DNA of 64,000 nucleotides from CAZAFC01 sp964484675. GTDB lineage: Bacteria; Patescibacteriota; Saccharimonadia; Saccharimonadales; UBA4665. Both the position numbers and the translations under genes were made by a program. The notes beneath the pieces were generated by a model. That model ran no database searches and had not been told where the DNA came from. It was given only the letters and a program-made list of their open reading frames with translations. Shown here in pieces: positions 16,951 to 26,670 of the stretch (within the stretch, counting starts at the first letter, position 1; each line of letters begins with the position of its first letter). The DNA lies in contig CAZAFC010000007.1 of NCBI GenBank assembly GCA_964484675.1, forward strand, positions 12,408 through 76,407. The letters are read 5' to 3'.

Positions 16951-17670
16951 ATGACAGAACGTCAGAAATTAATTCTCTGTTCGATCGTCGAGCAGTACGC
17001 CGAAGTGGCCAGTCCGGTCGGCTCGAGCTTGCTGGCCAAGGTGTTCGGTGTGAGTTCGGCGACCATTCGCGCCGAGATGGCCGAGCTGGAGCGGCTCGGA
17101 TACATTTTGCAGCCGCACACCAGTGCCGGCCGCGTGCCATCTGATAAGGGCTATCGGTTTTACGTGAATTTGCTGTCGGGCAGCGAAGCGCCGTCGGGGC
17201 TGATTCGCGCCAGCGAGCTTCGGGCCGAGCAAGCGCTCACCACTCGCGTGCAGGATGGCGGCATGCCCGAGCGCACAATTCGCAACGCGGTCGACACGCT
17301 GGTGGAGCTGACGCACAATCTGGGTTTGGCGACGATCGGCAATCAATTGTACATGAGCGGCTTGGGCAATCTCTTCGGCCAGCCGGAATTTATACACTCC
17401 TCGCAGGTGCAGCAGGTCGCGCGGCTGCTCGATAATCTCGAACCGTGGCTGCGCGAGGCGGCGCCCAATGAGCCACTCAGCGTGTACATCGGCCAGGAAA
17501 ATCCGGTCGGCCGAAGTGCTGGCTGCTCGCTCATTATCAGCCGATTTCGGAGTCCGTATTCTGACCGCAGTTATATCGGTGTGCTAGGCCCGACGCGCCA
17601 AAGTTACCGCGAGGTTATGCAGCTCGTGGCCCACACTGGAGCATCGTTAGAGGAGGTTTTGTATGAGTAA
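16951..17670 (+). CDS. hrcA: Heat-inducible transcription repressor HrcA
   Basis: HrcA binds CIRCE and represses chaperone genes. The 239-residue protein begins with a winged helix (RQKLILCSIVEQYAEVASPVGS, then FGVSSATIRAEMAELERLGY and PHTSAGRVPSDKGYRFYV), all characteristic. It is about 100 residues shorter than Bacillus HrcA, with a reduced dimerisation/GrpE-binding region, as is usual in CPR. I start it at ATG 16951, because the upstream in-frame GTG lies inside the CIRCE operator. It overlaps grpE by 8 nt. Confidence 0.95.
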   Translation: MTERQKLILCSIVEQYAEVASPVGSSLLAKVFGVSSATIRAEMAELERLGYILQPHTSAGRVPSDKGYRFYVNLLSGSEAPSGLIRASELRAEQALTTRVQDGGMPERTIRNAVDTLVELTHNLGLATIGNQLYMSGLGNLFGQPEFIHSSQVQQVARLLDNLEPWLREAAPNEPLSVYIGQENPVGRSAGCSLIISRFRSPYSDRSYIGVLGPTRQSYREVMQLVAHTGASLEEVLYE

Positions 17671-18313
17671 ATTTGATGACGCGTCTCAGGCGCCGACAGA
17701 CGACGAGAACATGACCGATGACGAAGTGATCGGGGCAACCGATGCTTCTACGCAAAGGTCAGATTCGAATACGGCTGATGTAACTGACGTTGGCTCAGCT
17801 GGCTCGGTTGATCTGGCACAAAAAGTTGGCGATTTAACAGAGGCGCTTCAGCGCGAGCGTGCTGATGCGATGAATTTGCGCCGCCGGCACGACGAGCAGA
17901 TCGCGGCCCTGAGATCATCCACCAAGGCGGCTGTCGTGCGTGATTTGCTGCCGGTGATTGACAACTTTGAGCGGGCGCTCAAGCACACTCCTGAATCGCT
18001 CGAACAGCTTGCCACGCAGCACCAGCTCGAGAAAAGTGACGCCTGGCAAGCGCTTCGCGACGGCGCCAAAAAGTACGACGATTTCGCGAAAGGCGTGCAA
18101 GGCATCGTCAAACAGTTCGAGGACACGCTGGCGAGCATCGGTGTCGAGCGCATCAAGACCACCGGCGAGCCGTTCGATCCGCATCTGCACGAAGCGGTCA
18201 GTATGGAAGATGGCGACGGCGAACAAGAGGTGGTGAGCGAAGAACTTCAAGCCGGCTACAAAGTGGGCGATGAAGTGATTCGTCATGCCATGGTTCGTGT
18301 CAAGACAATATGA
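17663..18313 (+). CDS. grpE: Nucleotide exchange factor GrpE
   Basis: GrpE exchanges ADP for ATP on DnaK. The 216-residue protein has an acidic, disordered N-terminus (about 45 residues), a coiled coil (LAQKVGDLTEALQRERADAMNLRRR), the family core VRDLLPVIDNFERAL, and a C-terminal beta domain with FDPHLHEAVSME and VGDEVIRHAMVRV. GAGGAGG lies a few bases upstream of the ATG, in the end of hrcA. Its stop is 3 bases before the dnaK CIRCE element. Confidence 0.96.
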   Translation: MSKFDDASQAPTDDENMTDDEVIGATDASTQRSDSNTADVTDVGSAGSVDLAQKVGDLTEALQRERADAMNLRRRHDEQIAALRSSTKAAVVRDLLPVIDNFERALKHTPESLEQLATQHQLEKSDAWQALRDGAKKYDDFAKGVQGIVKQFEDTLASIGVERIKTTGEPFDPHLHEAVSMEDGDGEQEVVSEELQAGYKVGDEVIRHAMVRVKTI

Positions 18314-18316
18314 CTT

Positions 18317-18359
18317 CTAGCACTCTTGACATGCGAGTGCCAATTTTCTATGCTACAAT
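18317..18359 (+). promoter_or_regulatory. CIRCE operator and promoter of dnaK
   Basis: CTAGCACTC (18317-18325), nine bases, then GAGTGCCAA (18335-18343) is a CIRCE element with two mismatched positions. Its spacer carries TTGACA (18326-18331). TATGCT (18349-18354) is at 17-base spacing, and an overlapping TGCTACAAT supplies an extended -10. It places dnaK under HrcA control independently of hrcA-grpE, with a leader of about 40 nt or more. Confidence 0.9.
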
Positions 18360-18404
18360 TATACTAATCGATAGATTTTGATTCACGAACGAAAGGACAA
18401 GAGA

Positions 18405-20360
<1,956 letters not shown>

Positions 20361-20384
20361 GCGATTACGCGCGCCACTCACCCC

Positions 20385-20711
20385 TTGCTCGTGGCGTTCA
20401 GGAATTGGGTTCGCCCCAATCCTGCAACGCCGTGGTATGTCGATGCGATGTTCTTGGGTGTCGCATCGGTGCTGCTGATCCCCCTTGCCTGGGGTTTATT
20501 GCCGGGCACGTCGGGCGCAGCGCGCGCCACGGACGGTCCCGGCATTGTGGATGGCCCACTGTTCGCGACCGGCATCGGTGCCGCAGTGGAAACGATTGTT
20601 GGCGCGGCTTTGATCGGGTTCGCGGCCACGTTGTTTTTGACCACATTGACGCGCACAATATTGAGAGTTTCGGCGACTGTCCGCCACAACACACAGGATT
20701 ATCATGGCTAA
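20385..20711 (+). CDS. Small two-helix membrane protein between dnaK and dnaJ
   Basis: About 108 residues with two strongly hydrophobic segments (MFLGVASVLLIPLAWGLLPG and GIGAAVETIVGAALIGFAATLFL). It overlaps the dnaJ start by 8 nt, so it is probably translated in the same operon. The start is uncertain: TTG 20385 or GTG 20391. An AAGGAG at the dnaK stop is best placed for an ATT at 20364. I do not recognise a family. The position suggests a heat-shock-regulated membrane protein. Confidence 0.6.
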   Translation: MLVAFRNWVRPNPATPWYVDAMFLGVASVLLIPLAWGLLPGTSGAARATDGPGIVDGPLFATGIGAAVETIVGAALIGFAATLFLTTLTRTILRVSATVRHNTQDYHG

Positions 20712-21819
20712 AAGAGACTATTACGAAGTTTTGGGCGTCGGCAAGGGCGCGAGTGACGACGAGATCAAGAAGGCATTTCGGCGATTGGCCGTGCAGTATC
20801 ACCCCGATAAAGAAGGCGGCGACGAAGCGAAGTTCAAAGAAATCAATGAAGCCTACGAGGTGCTGAAGGACGGTGCCAAGCGCCAGCGCTACGATCAGTT
20901 TGGCCACGCCGGTGTTGGCGGTGCCTCCGATGCGGGCGGCAACCCGTTTGGCGGCGGCTTCGGCGGAGCTGGCTTCAACGGTCAAAATGTGAACTTTGAT
21001 TTTGGTGATTTGGGCCTTGGCGATATTTTTGGGAACTTTTTTGGCGGTCAGAACGCGCGCGGCCAGCGCCAAACGCGCGGCAATGACGTCGAAGCACGCG
21101 TCGAAGTGAGCTTTGAGGAAGCCGTGTTCGGTGCCGAAACAACGCTGCATTTGCACCTTGAAGACACCTGCGAACATTGCAAGGGCACAACGACCGAGCC
21201 TGGTTCGAGCTTGCAGACTTGTCCGAAATGTCAGGGCGCCGGCCAAGTGACGCAGGTGGTTCGGACCATTTTTGGCGACATTCAGCAGGCGGCGGTGTGT
21301 CCGACGTGCAAGGGCAGCGGCAAAGTGCCCGAAAAACCGTGCACTGTGTGTCACGGCAAGGGCACGCAGCGCCGCGATCAATCAGTGACGCTCAAGATCC
21401 CGGCCGGCATCGACGATGGCGCGACGATCCGTTTGCGGGAGCACGGTGAGGCGATTGCGAATGGCCCGAAAGGTGATCTTTACGTGCATGTGCGCGTCAA
21501 ATCGCACAAGAAATTCACGCGCGAAGGTGATCTCATCTTGAGCCAAGAACACGTCGATATGGTTGCAGCAGCACTTGGCACTGAGATCGACATCGAAACC
21601 GTGGACGGCTCGATTCGCATGAAGATTCCGGCCGGCACACAGAGCGGCACCGATTTCAAGCTGTCCGGCCACGGCGTGCCGCATTTGCGCGGCGCGGCTC
21701 GCGGTGCGCACATCGTGACGATCATTGTCGACACGCCGACCAAGCTCAGCAAAAAGCAAAAAGAACTGCTCGAAACATTTCATAGTGAGCATGGGCGTAA
21801 AGGTCTCTTTGGGCTTTAG
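20704..21819 (+). CDS. dnaJ: Chaperone DnaJ (Hsp40)
   Basis: Co-chaperone that stimulates DnaK ATPase. The J domain has HPD at residues 33-35. A Gly/Phe-rich linker follows, then four CxxC zinc-finger repeats (CEHCKGTT, CPKCQGAG, CPTCKGSG, CTVCHGKG; the first lacks the usual final glycine) and the C-terminal substrate domains (ATIRLREHGEA, GDLYVHVRVKSHKKF). The 371-residue length is standard. It is the last gene of the heat-shock locus. Confidence 0.97.
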   Translation: MAKRDYYEVLGVGKGASDDEIKKAFRRLAVQYHPDKEGGDEAKFKEINEAYEVLKDGAKRQRYDQFGHAGVGGASDAGGNPFGGGFGGAGFNGQNVNFDFGDLGLGDIFGNFFGGQNARGQRQTRGNDVEARVEVSFEEAVFGAETTLHLHLEDTCEHCKGTTTEPGSSLQTCPKCQGAGQVTQVVRTIFGDIQQAAVCPTCKGSGKVPEKPCTVCHGKGTQRRDQSVTLKIPAGIDDGATIRLREHGEAIANGPKGDLYVHVRVKSHKKFTREGDLILSQEHVDMVAAALGTEIDIETVDGSIRMKIPAGTQSGTDFKLSGHGVPHLRGAARGAHIVTIIVDTPTKLSKKQKELLETFHSEHGRKGLFGL

Positions 21820-21842
21820 GGGGTAACTGCAAGGGTGATATT

Positions 21843-22781
21843 ATGAGCGAGATTCCCCAGATTTTAATGCTCTCGGCTGCGCACAACGAGGATTTGCGCC
21901 GGGCCAATCAAGTCTACGCGCAATCCCTGAATGAGCGTCTAGGTGAGAAGGCCACTGTGCGGGTCGTGCATTACAACGATATTGGTTTTATCTTTGAAGC
22001 CGGGTCGCCTCGAGCTTTTTTGATAGATGGGCAAAGGTCGCTCGAGGATATCAGCCTTGTGTATTTCAAGTCTTATATTAATTCGTACGGTAGCCTGAAC
22101 GAACAGGCCAGCGCGCTGGCAACATGTCTGACTGCGCAGCATATTCCGTTTATTGAGTATGAATTGACGCACACCATTGCATTAACAAAACTTTCACAAT
22201 ATGCCAAGTTGACAGCGGCCGGGTTGCCCGTTCCCAAATCGATGTTTGTGGCGCCTTCGCGGCTGGCTTTGGCATACGAATTGTTTGAGAAGTCACTGGG
22301 CGTGCCATTTGTGCTCAAAGACATTGGTGGCTTTGGCGGCCAGTTCAATTTTTTGATCAAGGATAAGGCACATTTTGAACAGGTCATCGCCGAGTCGCCT
22401 GAGGTCGCGTTCATTGCTCAAACGTTCATCGCCAACGATGGCGATTTGCGGGTTTGGGTAATCGCCGATGAGATTAAGATGATTATCGGCCGCAAACGAG
22501 CCGACAATACCACCCATCTCAACAATACTTCGCAAGGCGGCCAGGCAGTGGATATGCCCCTTAACACACTTGATGAAGCAACCAGAAAAATGGCGATAGC
22601 TTCCGCGCGGGTGCTCAAGCGTGAAATTGCTGGCGTTGACATTATGTTCGAAACAGGAACGCGCCGAGCGCATTTGCTTGAAGTTAATGCTGCTCCAAAA
22701 GTTTCTGGCGTCCTTGCTGATCGCAAAACGGAACTTATTGCGGAATTTTTGGTGAAGCGTCTATCCGATGGGGCGGCGTAG
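21843..22781 (+). CDS. RimK-like ATP-grasp ligase (paralogue 1)
   Basis: A 312-residue ATP-grasp protein. The central part has FVLKDIGGFGGQFNFLI (ATP-binding lysine and glycine-rich loop), IAQTFIANDGDLRVWVI, then HLNNTSQGGQA, and the metal-binding end VDIMFE...LLEVNAAPK. It shares this architecture and the HLNNTSQGGQA signature with the next gene and with RimK downstream, so the three are paralogues of the RimK/glutathione-synthetase-like group that form amide bonds on peptides or proteins. The substrate is unknown. AAGGGTGA upstream is a ribosome site. It follows dnaJ by 23 nt. Confidence 0.8.
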   Translation: MSEIPQILMLSAAHNEDLRRANQVYAQSLNERLGEKATVRVVHYNDIGFIFEAGSPRAFLIDGQRSLEDISLVYFKSYINSYGSLNEQASALATCLTAQHIPFIEYELTHTIALTKLSQYAKLTAAGLPVPKSMFVAPSRLALAYELFEKSLGVPFVLKDIGGFGGQFNFLIKDKAHFEQVIAESPEVAFIAQTFIANDGDLRVWVIADEIKMIIGRKRADNTTHLNNTSQGGQAVDMPLNTLDEATRKMAIASARVLKREIAGVDIMFETGTRRAHLLEVNAAPKVSGVLADRKTELIAEFLVKRLSDGAA

Positions 22782-22813
22782 CGTTTTCTAGGACTTGGTG
22801 CTACGATAGCGAT

Positions 22814-23740
22814 ATGAAACGTGTATTGCTTCTTTTCTCGAGTGAATCGGTTGGCCAGGGGCAGGCTGATCCACGCCGGCTCGCCGAATTACTTGAACAG
22901 CAGGTCGCCCCAGAACCAGCGCGCAAAATGAAGGTTGACTATACTGAATACGAAAGCCTTGTCCATATTGTAAGCGCCACCAAGGCGGCAATTATTGACG
23001 CGGCGACCGGCACGGACATCGCCGAATATGATGTGGTATACCACCGTCGCTGGAAAGATGTGATCGATCAAGCCGCGGCATGTGCGTGCTATCTGAGTCG
23101 CCAAGGCGTGCGTAATATTGATAGGGAAGCCTATGCGATGCCTTCGATTACCAAGCTAACGCAGATGTGGCGATTGTGGGAAGCGGGCTTGCCGATTCCG
23201 GCCACAGTGTATGCATCAGGCGAACGGGCTATGGAGTGGTTGCTTAAGCACCTGGACATGGTGCCGTTTAGCTTCCCGATGGTGGTCAAGGGGGTTGAGG
23301 CGACGCGCGGCGAGCATAATTTTCTCGTCGAAACGAGCGATGAGCTGCAATCGATTTTTGCAAGGCATCCGAACATGGCCTTCTTGATTCAGGAGTTTAT
23401 CGTAAATGATGGTGATTATCGGGTGCTGGTTTGTGGGGAATCTGCCAAGCTCATCATGCATCGCAGGGCCGTGGATGGCAGGCATCTCAACAATACTTCG
23501 CAAGGCGGCCAGGCTACACTCGTGTCACTTGCTGACATGCCATCAGAAGTTATCGCCGATTGCGTGCGGGCGGCTGGAGTGTTTAACCGCGAGGTTGCAG
23601 GCGTGGATGTTGTGGTCAATAAATCAAACGGCAGGCATTACTTCTTTGAAGTGAACCGCTCGCCGCAAATTGAATCAGGACAGTTCGCGACGGAAAAAGC
23701 CGCGGTACTTGCCGACTATCTATCTGACCTTACGAACTAA
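22814..23740 (+). CDS. RimK-like ATP-grasp ligase (paralogue 2)
   Basis: A 308-residue ATP-grasp protein parallel to its upstream neighbour: MVVKGVEATRGEHNFLV, LIQEFIVNDGDYRVLV, HLNNTSQGGQA, and VDVVVN...FFEVNRSPQ. The N-terminal 120 residues are unlike those of the neighbour (VVYHRRWKDVIDQAAACACYL), which suggests a different acceptor. TACGAT (22802-22807) ends 6 bases before the ATG, so it can also be transcribed alone as a leaderless mRNA. Confidence 0.8.
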   Translation: MKRVLLLFSSESVGQGQADPRRLAELLEQQVAPEPARKMKVDYTEYESLVHIVSATKAAIIDAATGTDIAEYDVVYHRRWKDVIDQAAACACYLSRQGVRNIDREAYAMPSITKLTQMWRLWEAGLPIPATVYASGERAMEWLLKHLDMVPFSFPMVVKGVEATRGEHNFLVETSDELQSIFARHPNMAFLIQEFIVNDGDYRVLVCGESAKLIMHRRAVDGRHLNNTSQGGQATLVSLADMPSEVIADCVRAAGVFNREVAGVDVVVNKSNGRHYFFEVNRSPQIESGQFATEKAAVLADYLSDLTN

Positions 23741-23803
23741 GCACGTTATATGATATTGTGGACGCTACGTGCTGAGCCACATGAGACATTCACAGACCGG
23801 GCA

Positions 23804-23832
23804 TTGACATATAAACATAACTATGTTAAAAT
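23804..23832 (+). promoter_or_regulatory. Promoter of the rimB-like/rimK operon
   Basis: TTGACA (23804-23809) and TAAAAT (23827-23832) are 17 bases apart, near-consensus. The predicted transcript starts near 23839, downstream of the in-frame ATG at 23823, which therefore cannot be the start codon. Confidence 0.8.
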
Positions 23833-23879
23833 CTGTTGATACGCACAGAATAATTGAACAGCTAAGGAAAGGGCTTCAC

Positions 23880-24329
23880 ATGGCTGAAGAACGTCGAAAG
23901 TTAAAGGCAGTTGTGGGCCGCGCTGAGCGGGTCGACTTCCCCGATGCGGCCGTTAGAGGCGTGCCTGCTAAGATTGACACTGGCGCATATCGTTCGTCTA
24001 TTTGGGCGTCAAACGTTCACGAGAAAGATGGAACGCTCTATTTCACCTTGCTTGGTCCATCGTCGCCATATTATTCCGGGAAGGAATGTGCAACAATCCA
24101 TTTTGAGACGGTAGAAGTCGAGAATTCATTCGGTCACACCGAAGATCGCTATAGTATTCAGCTCAAGATGCGCATGGGCTCAAAAGTGGTAAAGAGTAAC
24201 TTTACGCTTGCTGATCGATCCAAAAAGACTTACCCTGTGCTTATCGGCCGCAAGCATCTTCGCGGTCGTTACATTGTTGACGTCGCAGAGGGTCAGCCAA
24301 TTGATGACGAGGAGGCTATGGACATATGA
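23880..24329 (+). CDS. RimB-like ATP-dependent zinc protease family protein (PF05618-type)
   Basis: The 149-residue protein has the retropepsin-like core KIDTGAYRSSIWA, with Asp in DTG as expected catalytic residue, and PVLIGRKHLRGRYIVDV near the end. RimB in Pseudomonas acts with RimK to control glutamate tails on ribosomal protein S6. Here it overlaps rimK by the ATGA at 24326-24329, which supports the same partnership. The start ATG 23880 is chosen because GGAAAGGG precedes it and the earlier ATG sits inside the promoter. Confidence 0.83.
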   Translation: MAEERRKLKAVVGRAERVDFPDAAVRGVPAKIDTGAYRSSIWASNVHEKDGTLYFTLLGPSSPYYSGKECATIHFETVEVENSFGHTEDRYSIQLKMRMGSKVVKSNFTLADRSKKTYPVLIGRKHLRGRYIVDVAEGQPIDDEEAMDI

Positions 24330-25231
24330 AAATTGCGATCTTATCAAGAGGGTCAGCGAATTATACAACGCGGCGGCTCAAGGAAGAAGCGCTGCTGCGC
24401 GGCCATGAAGCCAAGGTTATCAATTACTCGAAGTGCTACATGACCGTCGAAAAAGGCAATCCCGTGGTGTACTACAAGGGAAAAATTCTTGAAGGATATG
24501 ACGCAATTATTCCGCGCATTGCCCAAAGCTACACTAAATACGGCTGCGCGGTGGTGCGCCAATTCGAGATGCAGGATGTATACACAACGACCAAGTCGAT
24601 CGCTATCGAGCGCTCCCGTAATAAACTTCGTTCGTATCAGTTACTCGCGAAGGCCGGTGTGGGTATCCCGAAAACCGTGTTTGCACACGAAACTGCTGAC
24701 CTTGAGGATGTGATCGCCAAGGCGGGTGGCACGCCGCTCATCGTGAAGGTCGCTCGCGGCACGCATGGCAATGGCGTGGTGCTCGCCGAAACAAATAAGG
24801 CCGCCAAGGCTGTAATGCAGGCGTTTTATGTGGAAGGCGTGAGCTTTTTGGTGCAGGAATTCGTGAAGGAATCAGCTGGCACCGACATCCGGGCACTGGT
24901 GGTTGGTGGACAAATTGTGGCCAGCATGAAGCGCCAGAGTTTGGACGACGATTTTCGCTCCAACACGCACCAAGGCGGCGTTGGCAAGCCGGTGAAACTT
25001 ACGCCCGAAGAGGAGCGCACAGCAGTCAAGGCCGCCAAAGCCATGGGCTTGCCGGTGTGCGGCGTCGACATGATGCGCTCCGAGCGCGGGCCGCTCGTGC
25101 TTGAGGTAAATTCTTCGGCAAGTATCAAAACGCCCGAGCTGCTCACCAAACGCAACGTAGCGGCAAAAGTTATCGAATACATCGAAAAGAATGCCAAGCA
25201 GCGCCACCGCAAAGATAAAGTCGGCGCCTAG
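24326..25231 (+). CDS. rimK: Ribosomal protein S6 glutamate ligase-like RimK
   Basis: RimK adds glutamates to the C-terminus of ribosomal protein S6 using ATP. The 301-residue protein aligns along its length with E. coli RimK: MKIAILSRGSANYTTRRLKEEA, DAIIPRIAQSYTKYGCAVVRQFEM, KLRSYQLLAKAGVGIPKT, VVLAETNKAAKAVMQAF, LVQEFVKESAGTDIRALVVG, DDDFRSNTHQGG and GPLVLEVNSSAS. It is translationally coupled to the RimB-like gene. S6 as target is inferred; the two upstream ATP-grasp paralogues may share or extend the modification. Confidence 0.88.
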   Translation: MKIAILSRGSANYTTRRLKEEALLRGHEAKVINYSKCYMTVEKGNPVVYYKGKILEGYDAIIPRIAQSYTKYGCAVVRQFEMQDVYTTTKSIAIERSRNKLRSYQLLAKAGVGIPKTVFAHETADLEDVIAKAGGTPLIVKVARGTHGNGVVLAETNKAAKAVMQAFYVEGVSFLVQEFVKESAGTDIRALVVGGQIVASMKRQSLDDDFRSNTHQGGVGKPVKLTPEEERTAVKAAKAMGLPVCGVDMMRSERGPLVLEVNSSASIKTPELLTKRNVAAKVIEYIEKNAKQRHRKDKVGA

Positions 25232-25664
25232 CCGGCTATTTTCCGGGGTGATCATTGCCGTGGCGCTGTGTATTTTGGCGGCCGCGATGATCATCGTGCG
25301 AACCCGTGCCTCTTTTGCTGTTTTGCGGGTTGGCGGCCAAGCGTATCATTTGGAAATTGCCGCTACGCCCGCTGCTCAACAAAAAGGGCTCGGCGGCCGC
25401 GCAACTATGCCGGTCGACCAAGGTATGCTTTTCTTGTTTGATCATCCGGCGCTTGAATGCTTTTGGATGAAGGACATGCACTTTGCGCTCGATATTGTGT
25501 GGCTCGATGCCAATCAGCGGATCGGCGCCATTGAGTCAAACGTCTCACCCTCAACGTATCCGCGCACCTTTTGTCCAAAACTCCCAGCAAAATATGTGAT
25601 TGAGCTGGATGCAGGCCGGGCTGCCGTAGTTGGGCTGCGAGTGGGCCAAAGTTTGACCTGGTAA
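25191..25664 (+). CDS. DUF192 family membrane-anchored protein
   Basis: A 157-residue protein with an N-terminal membrane segment (residues 17-37) and a DUF192 domain: QQKGLGGRATMPVDQGMLFLFDH, then CFWMKDMHFALDIVWLD and PAKYVIELDAGRA. The biochemical role of DUF192 is unknown; members are usually secreted or membrane bound. It starts 41 nt inside rimK and so belongs to the same transcript. Confidence 0.82.
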   Translation: MPSSATAKIKSAPSRLFSGVIIAVALCILAAAMIIVRTRASFAVLRVGGQAYHLEIAATPAAQQKGLGGRATMPVDQGMLFLFDHPALECFWMKDMHFALDIVWLDANQRIGAIESNVSPSTYPRTFCPKLPAKYVIELDAGRAAVVGLRVGQSLTW

Positions 25665-25752
25665 TACTTTTGCGTGCCTGCTGACTTGAATTGCGGGGCT
25701 TCGGCCTCGTCGATGAAGCCGGCCGCTTGCGCCGCGTGCTATTATTATGGTA

Positions 25753-26247
25753 ATGGTTTCGCATAATATCACACTGGTAATCGCGCTGTTGGCGCCCATC
25801 GCGGCGCTCACTTTGCTGCGTATCAACGCGGTAATGGTGTTCTTGAGCTTATGCCTCGGCGCGGTTGTGCTGCAATTTGTCGGTGGCGAGGCGACGTCGA
25901 TGGTTACGTTATTTTCCTCAAAAGCCGGCTCGGTGAGCGGAAGCACGCTGCGAATCGGACTTCTGCTGTTGCCGGCGTTGCTCACGAGCGTGTTCATGGT
26001 GTTCAGCGTGCATGGCCGAACGAAATTGCTGCTCAATCTGTTGCCAGCTACCGGCGTTGCATTGCTGGCGTTGTTTTTGGTGGTGCCCGAGCTGGCGCCG
26101 ACTTTGCGTGAGTCGATCGAATCGGAGCAACTGTGGACGCAACTTTGGCGGATGCAAGCATTGCTTGTGGGCGTAAGCGCCATGGTGAGTGTCGTGGCGC
26201 TGTGGATGCAGCGCAAGCGCGGATCTGCTAGGCGCGCTGAACACTAA
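25753..26247 (+). CDS. Multi-pass membrane protein of unknown function
   Basis: A 164-residue protein with four or five predicted membrane helices (residues about 5-22, 25-45, 66-90, 98-118 and 138-156) and a basic C-terminus. A TATTAT box (25740-25745) ends 7 bases before ATG 25753, favouring that start over the in-frame ATG at 25747, which abuts the box. I do not recognise a family. Confidence 0.7.
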   Translation: MVSHNITLVIALLAPIAALTLLRINAVMVFLSLCLGAVVLQFVGGEATSMVTLFSSKAGSVSGSTLRIGLLLLPALLTSVFMVFSVHGRTKLLLNLLPATGVALLALFLVVPELAPTLRESIESEQLWTQLWRMQALLVGVSAMVSVVALWMQRKRGSARRAEH

Positions 26248-26317
26248 GATGCGAGCTTTGCAGCACTGTCTTTTCGCAGCCACACGCCCTAAAAGCGCGT
26301 TGCCTAAGCGCTAAGCA

Positions 26318-26347
26318 TTGACTTTCTTGCCAAAATGACGATAATAT
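26318..26347 (+). promoter_or_regulatory. Promoter of tRNA-Lys
   Basis: TTGACT (26318-26323) and TAATAT (26342-26347), 18-base spacing, 19 bases upstream of the mature tRNA. Confidence 0.7.
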
Positions 26348-26366
26348 ACTCTGTTACGGCAGCTGT

Positions 26367-26443
26367 GGGCCCATAGCTCAGCCGGTTAGAGCACCTGCCT
26401 TTTAAGCAGGGTGTCCTGGGTTCGAGTCCCAGTGGGCCCTCCA
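26367..26443 (+). tRNA. tRNA-Lys (TTT)
   Basis: A 77-nt cloverleaf with a perfect 7-bp acceptor stem (GGGCCCA/TGGGCCC), anticodon loop CTTTTAA giving TTT, T-loop TTCGAGT and encoded CCA at 26441-26443. Confidence 0.95.
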
Positions 26444-26470
26444 AGACAAACAACTAGATAAGATTCAGTA

Positions 26471-26491
26471 TCGCCAATACGGCGATTTTTT
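26471..26491 (+). terminator. Terminator of tRNA-Lys
   Basis: tcgcc (26471-26475) pairs with ggcga (26481-26485) and is followed by six T. Confidence 0.8.
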
Positions 26492-26670
26492 GATTTATAA
26501 AGGTAGAGGGTACGTGCCGGGGGACAGATACAGTTCACGCGTCCAGTTTTATTTTTCGAAAACATGTTGCGGCCCAGTACCATCACCATAGGCTAGTTAA
26601 AGCCTAACGTTACTGCAGGAAAGCCAAAAATAAAGTAATATAAATCTATAAAAGAACGGACGCAACGCTT

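Noticed and set aside
23823..23879. Earlier start of the RimB-like gene at ATG 23823
   Set aside because: This ATG lies within the near-consensus promoter (23804-23832), upstream of the predicted transcription start.
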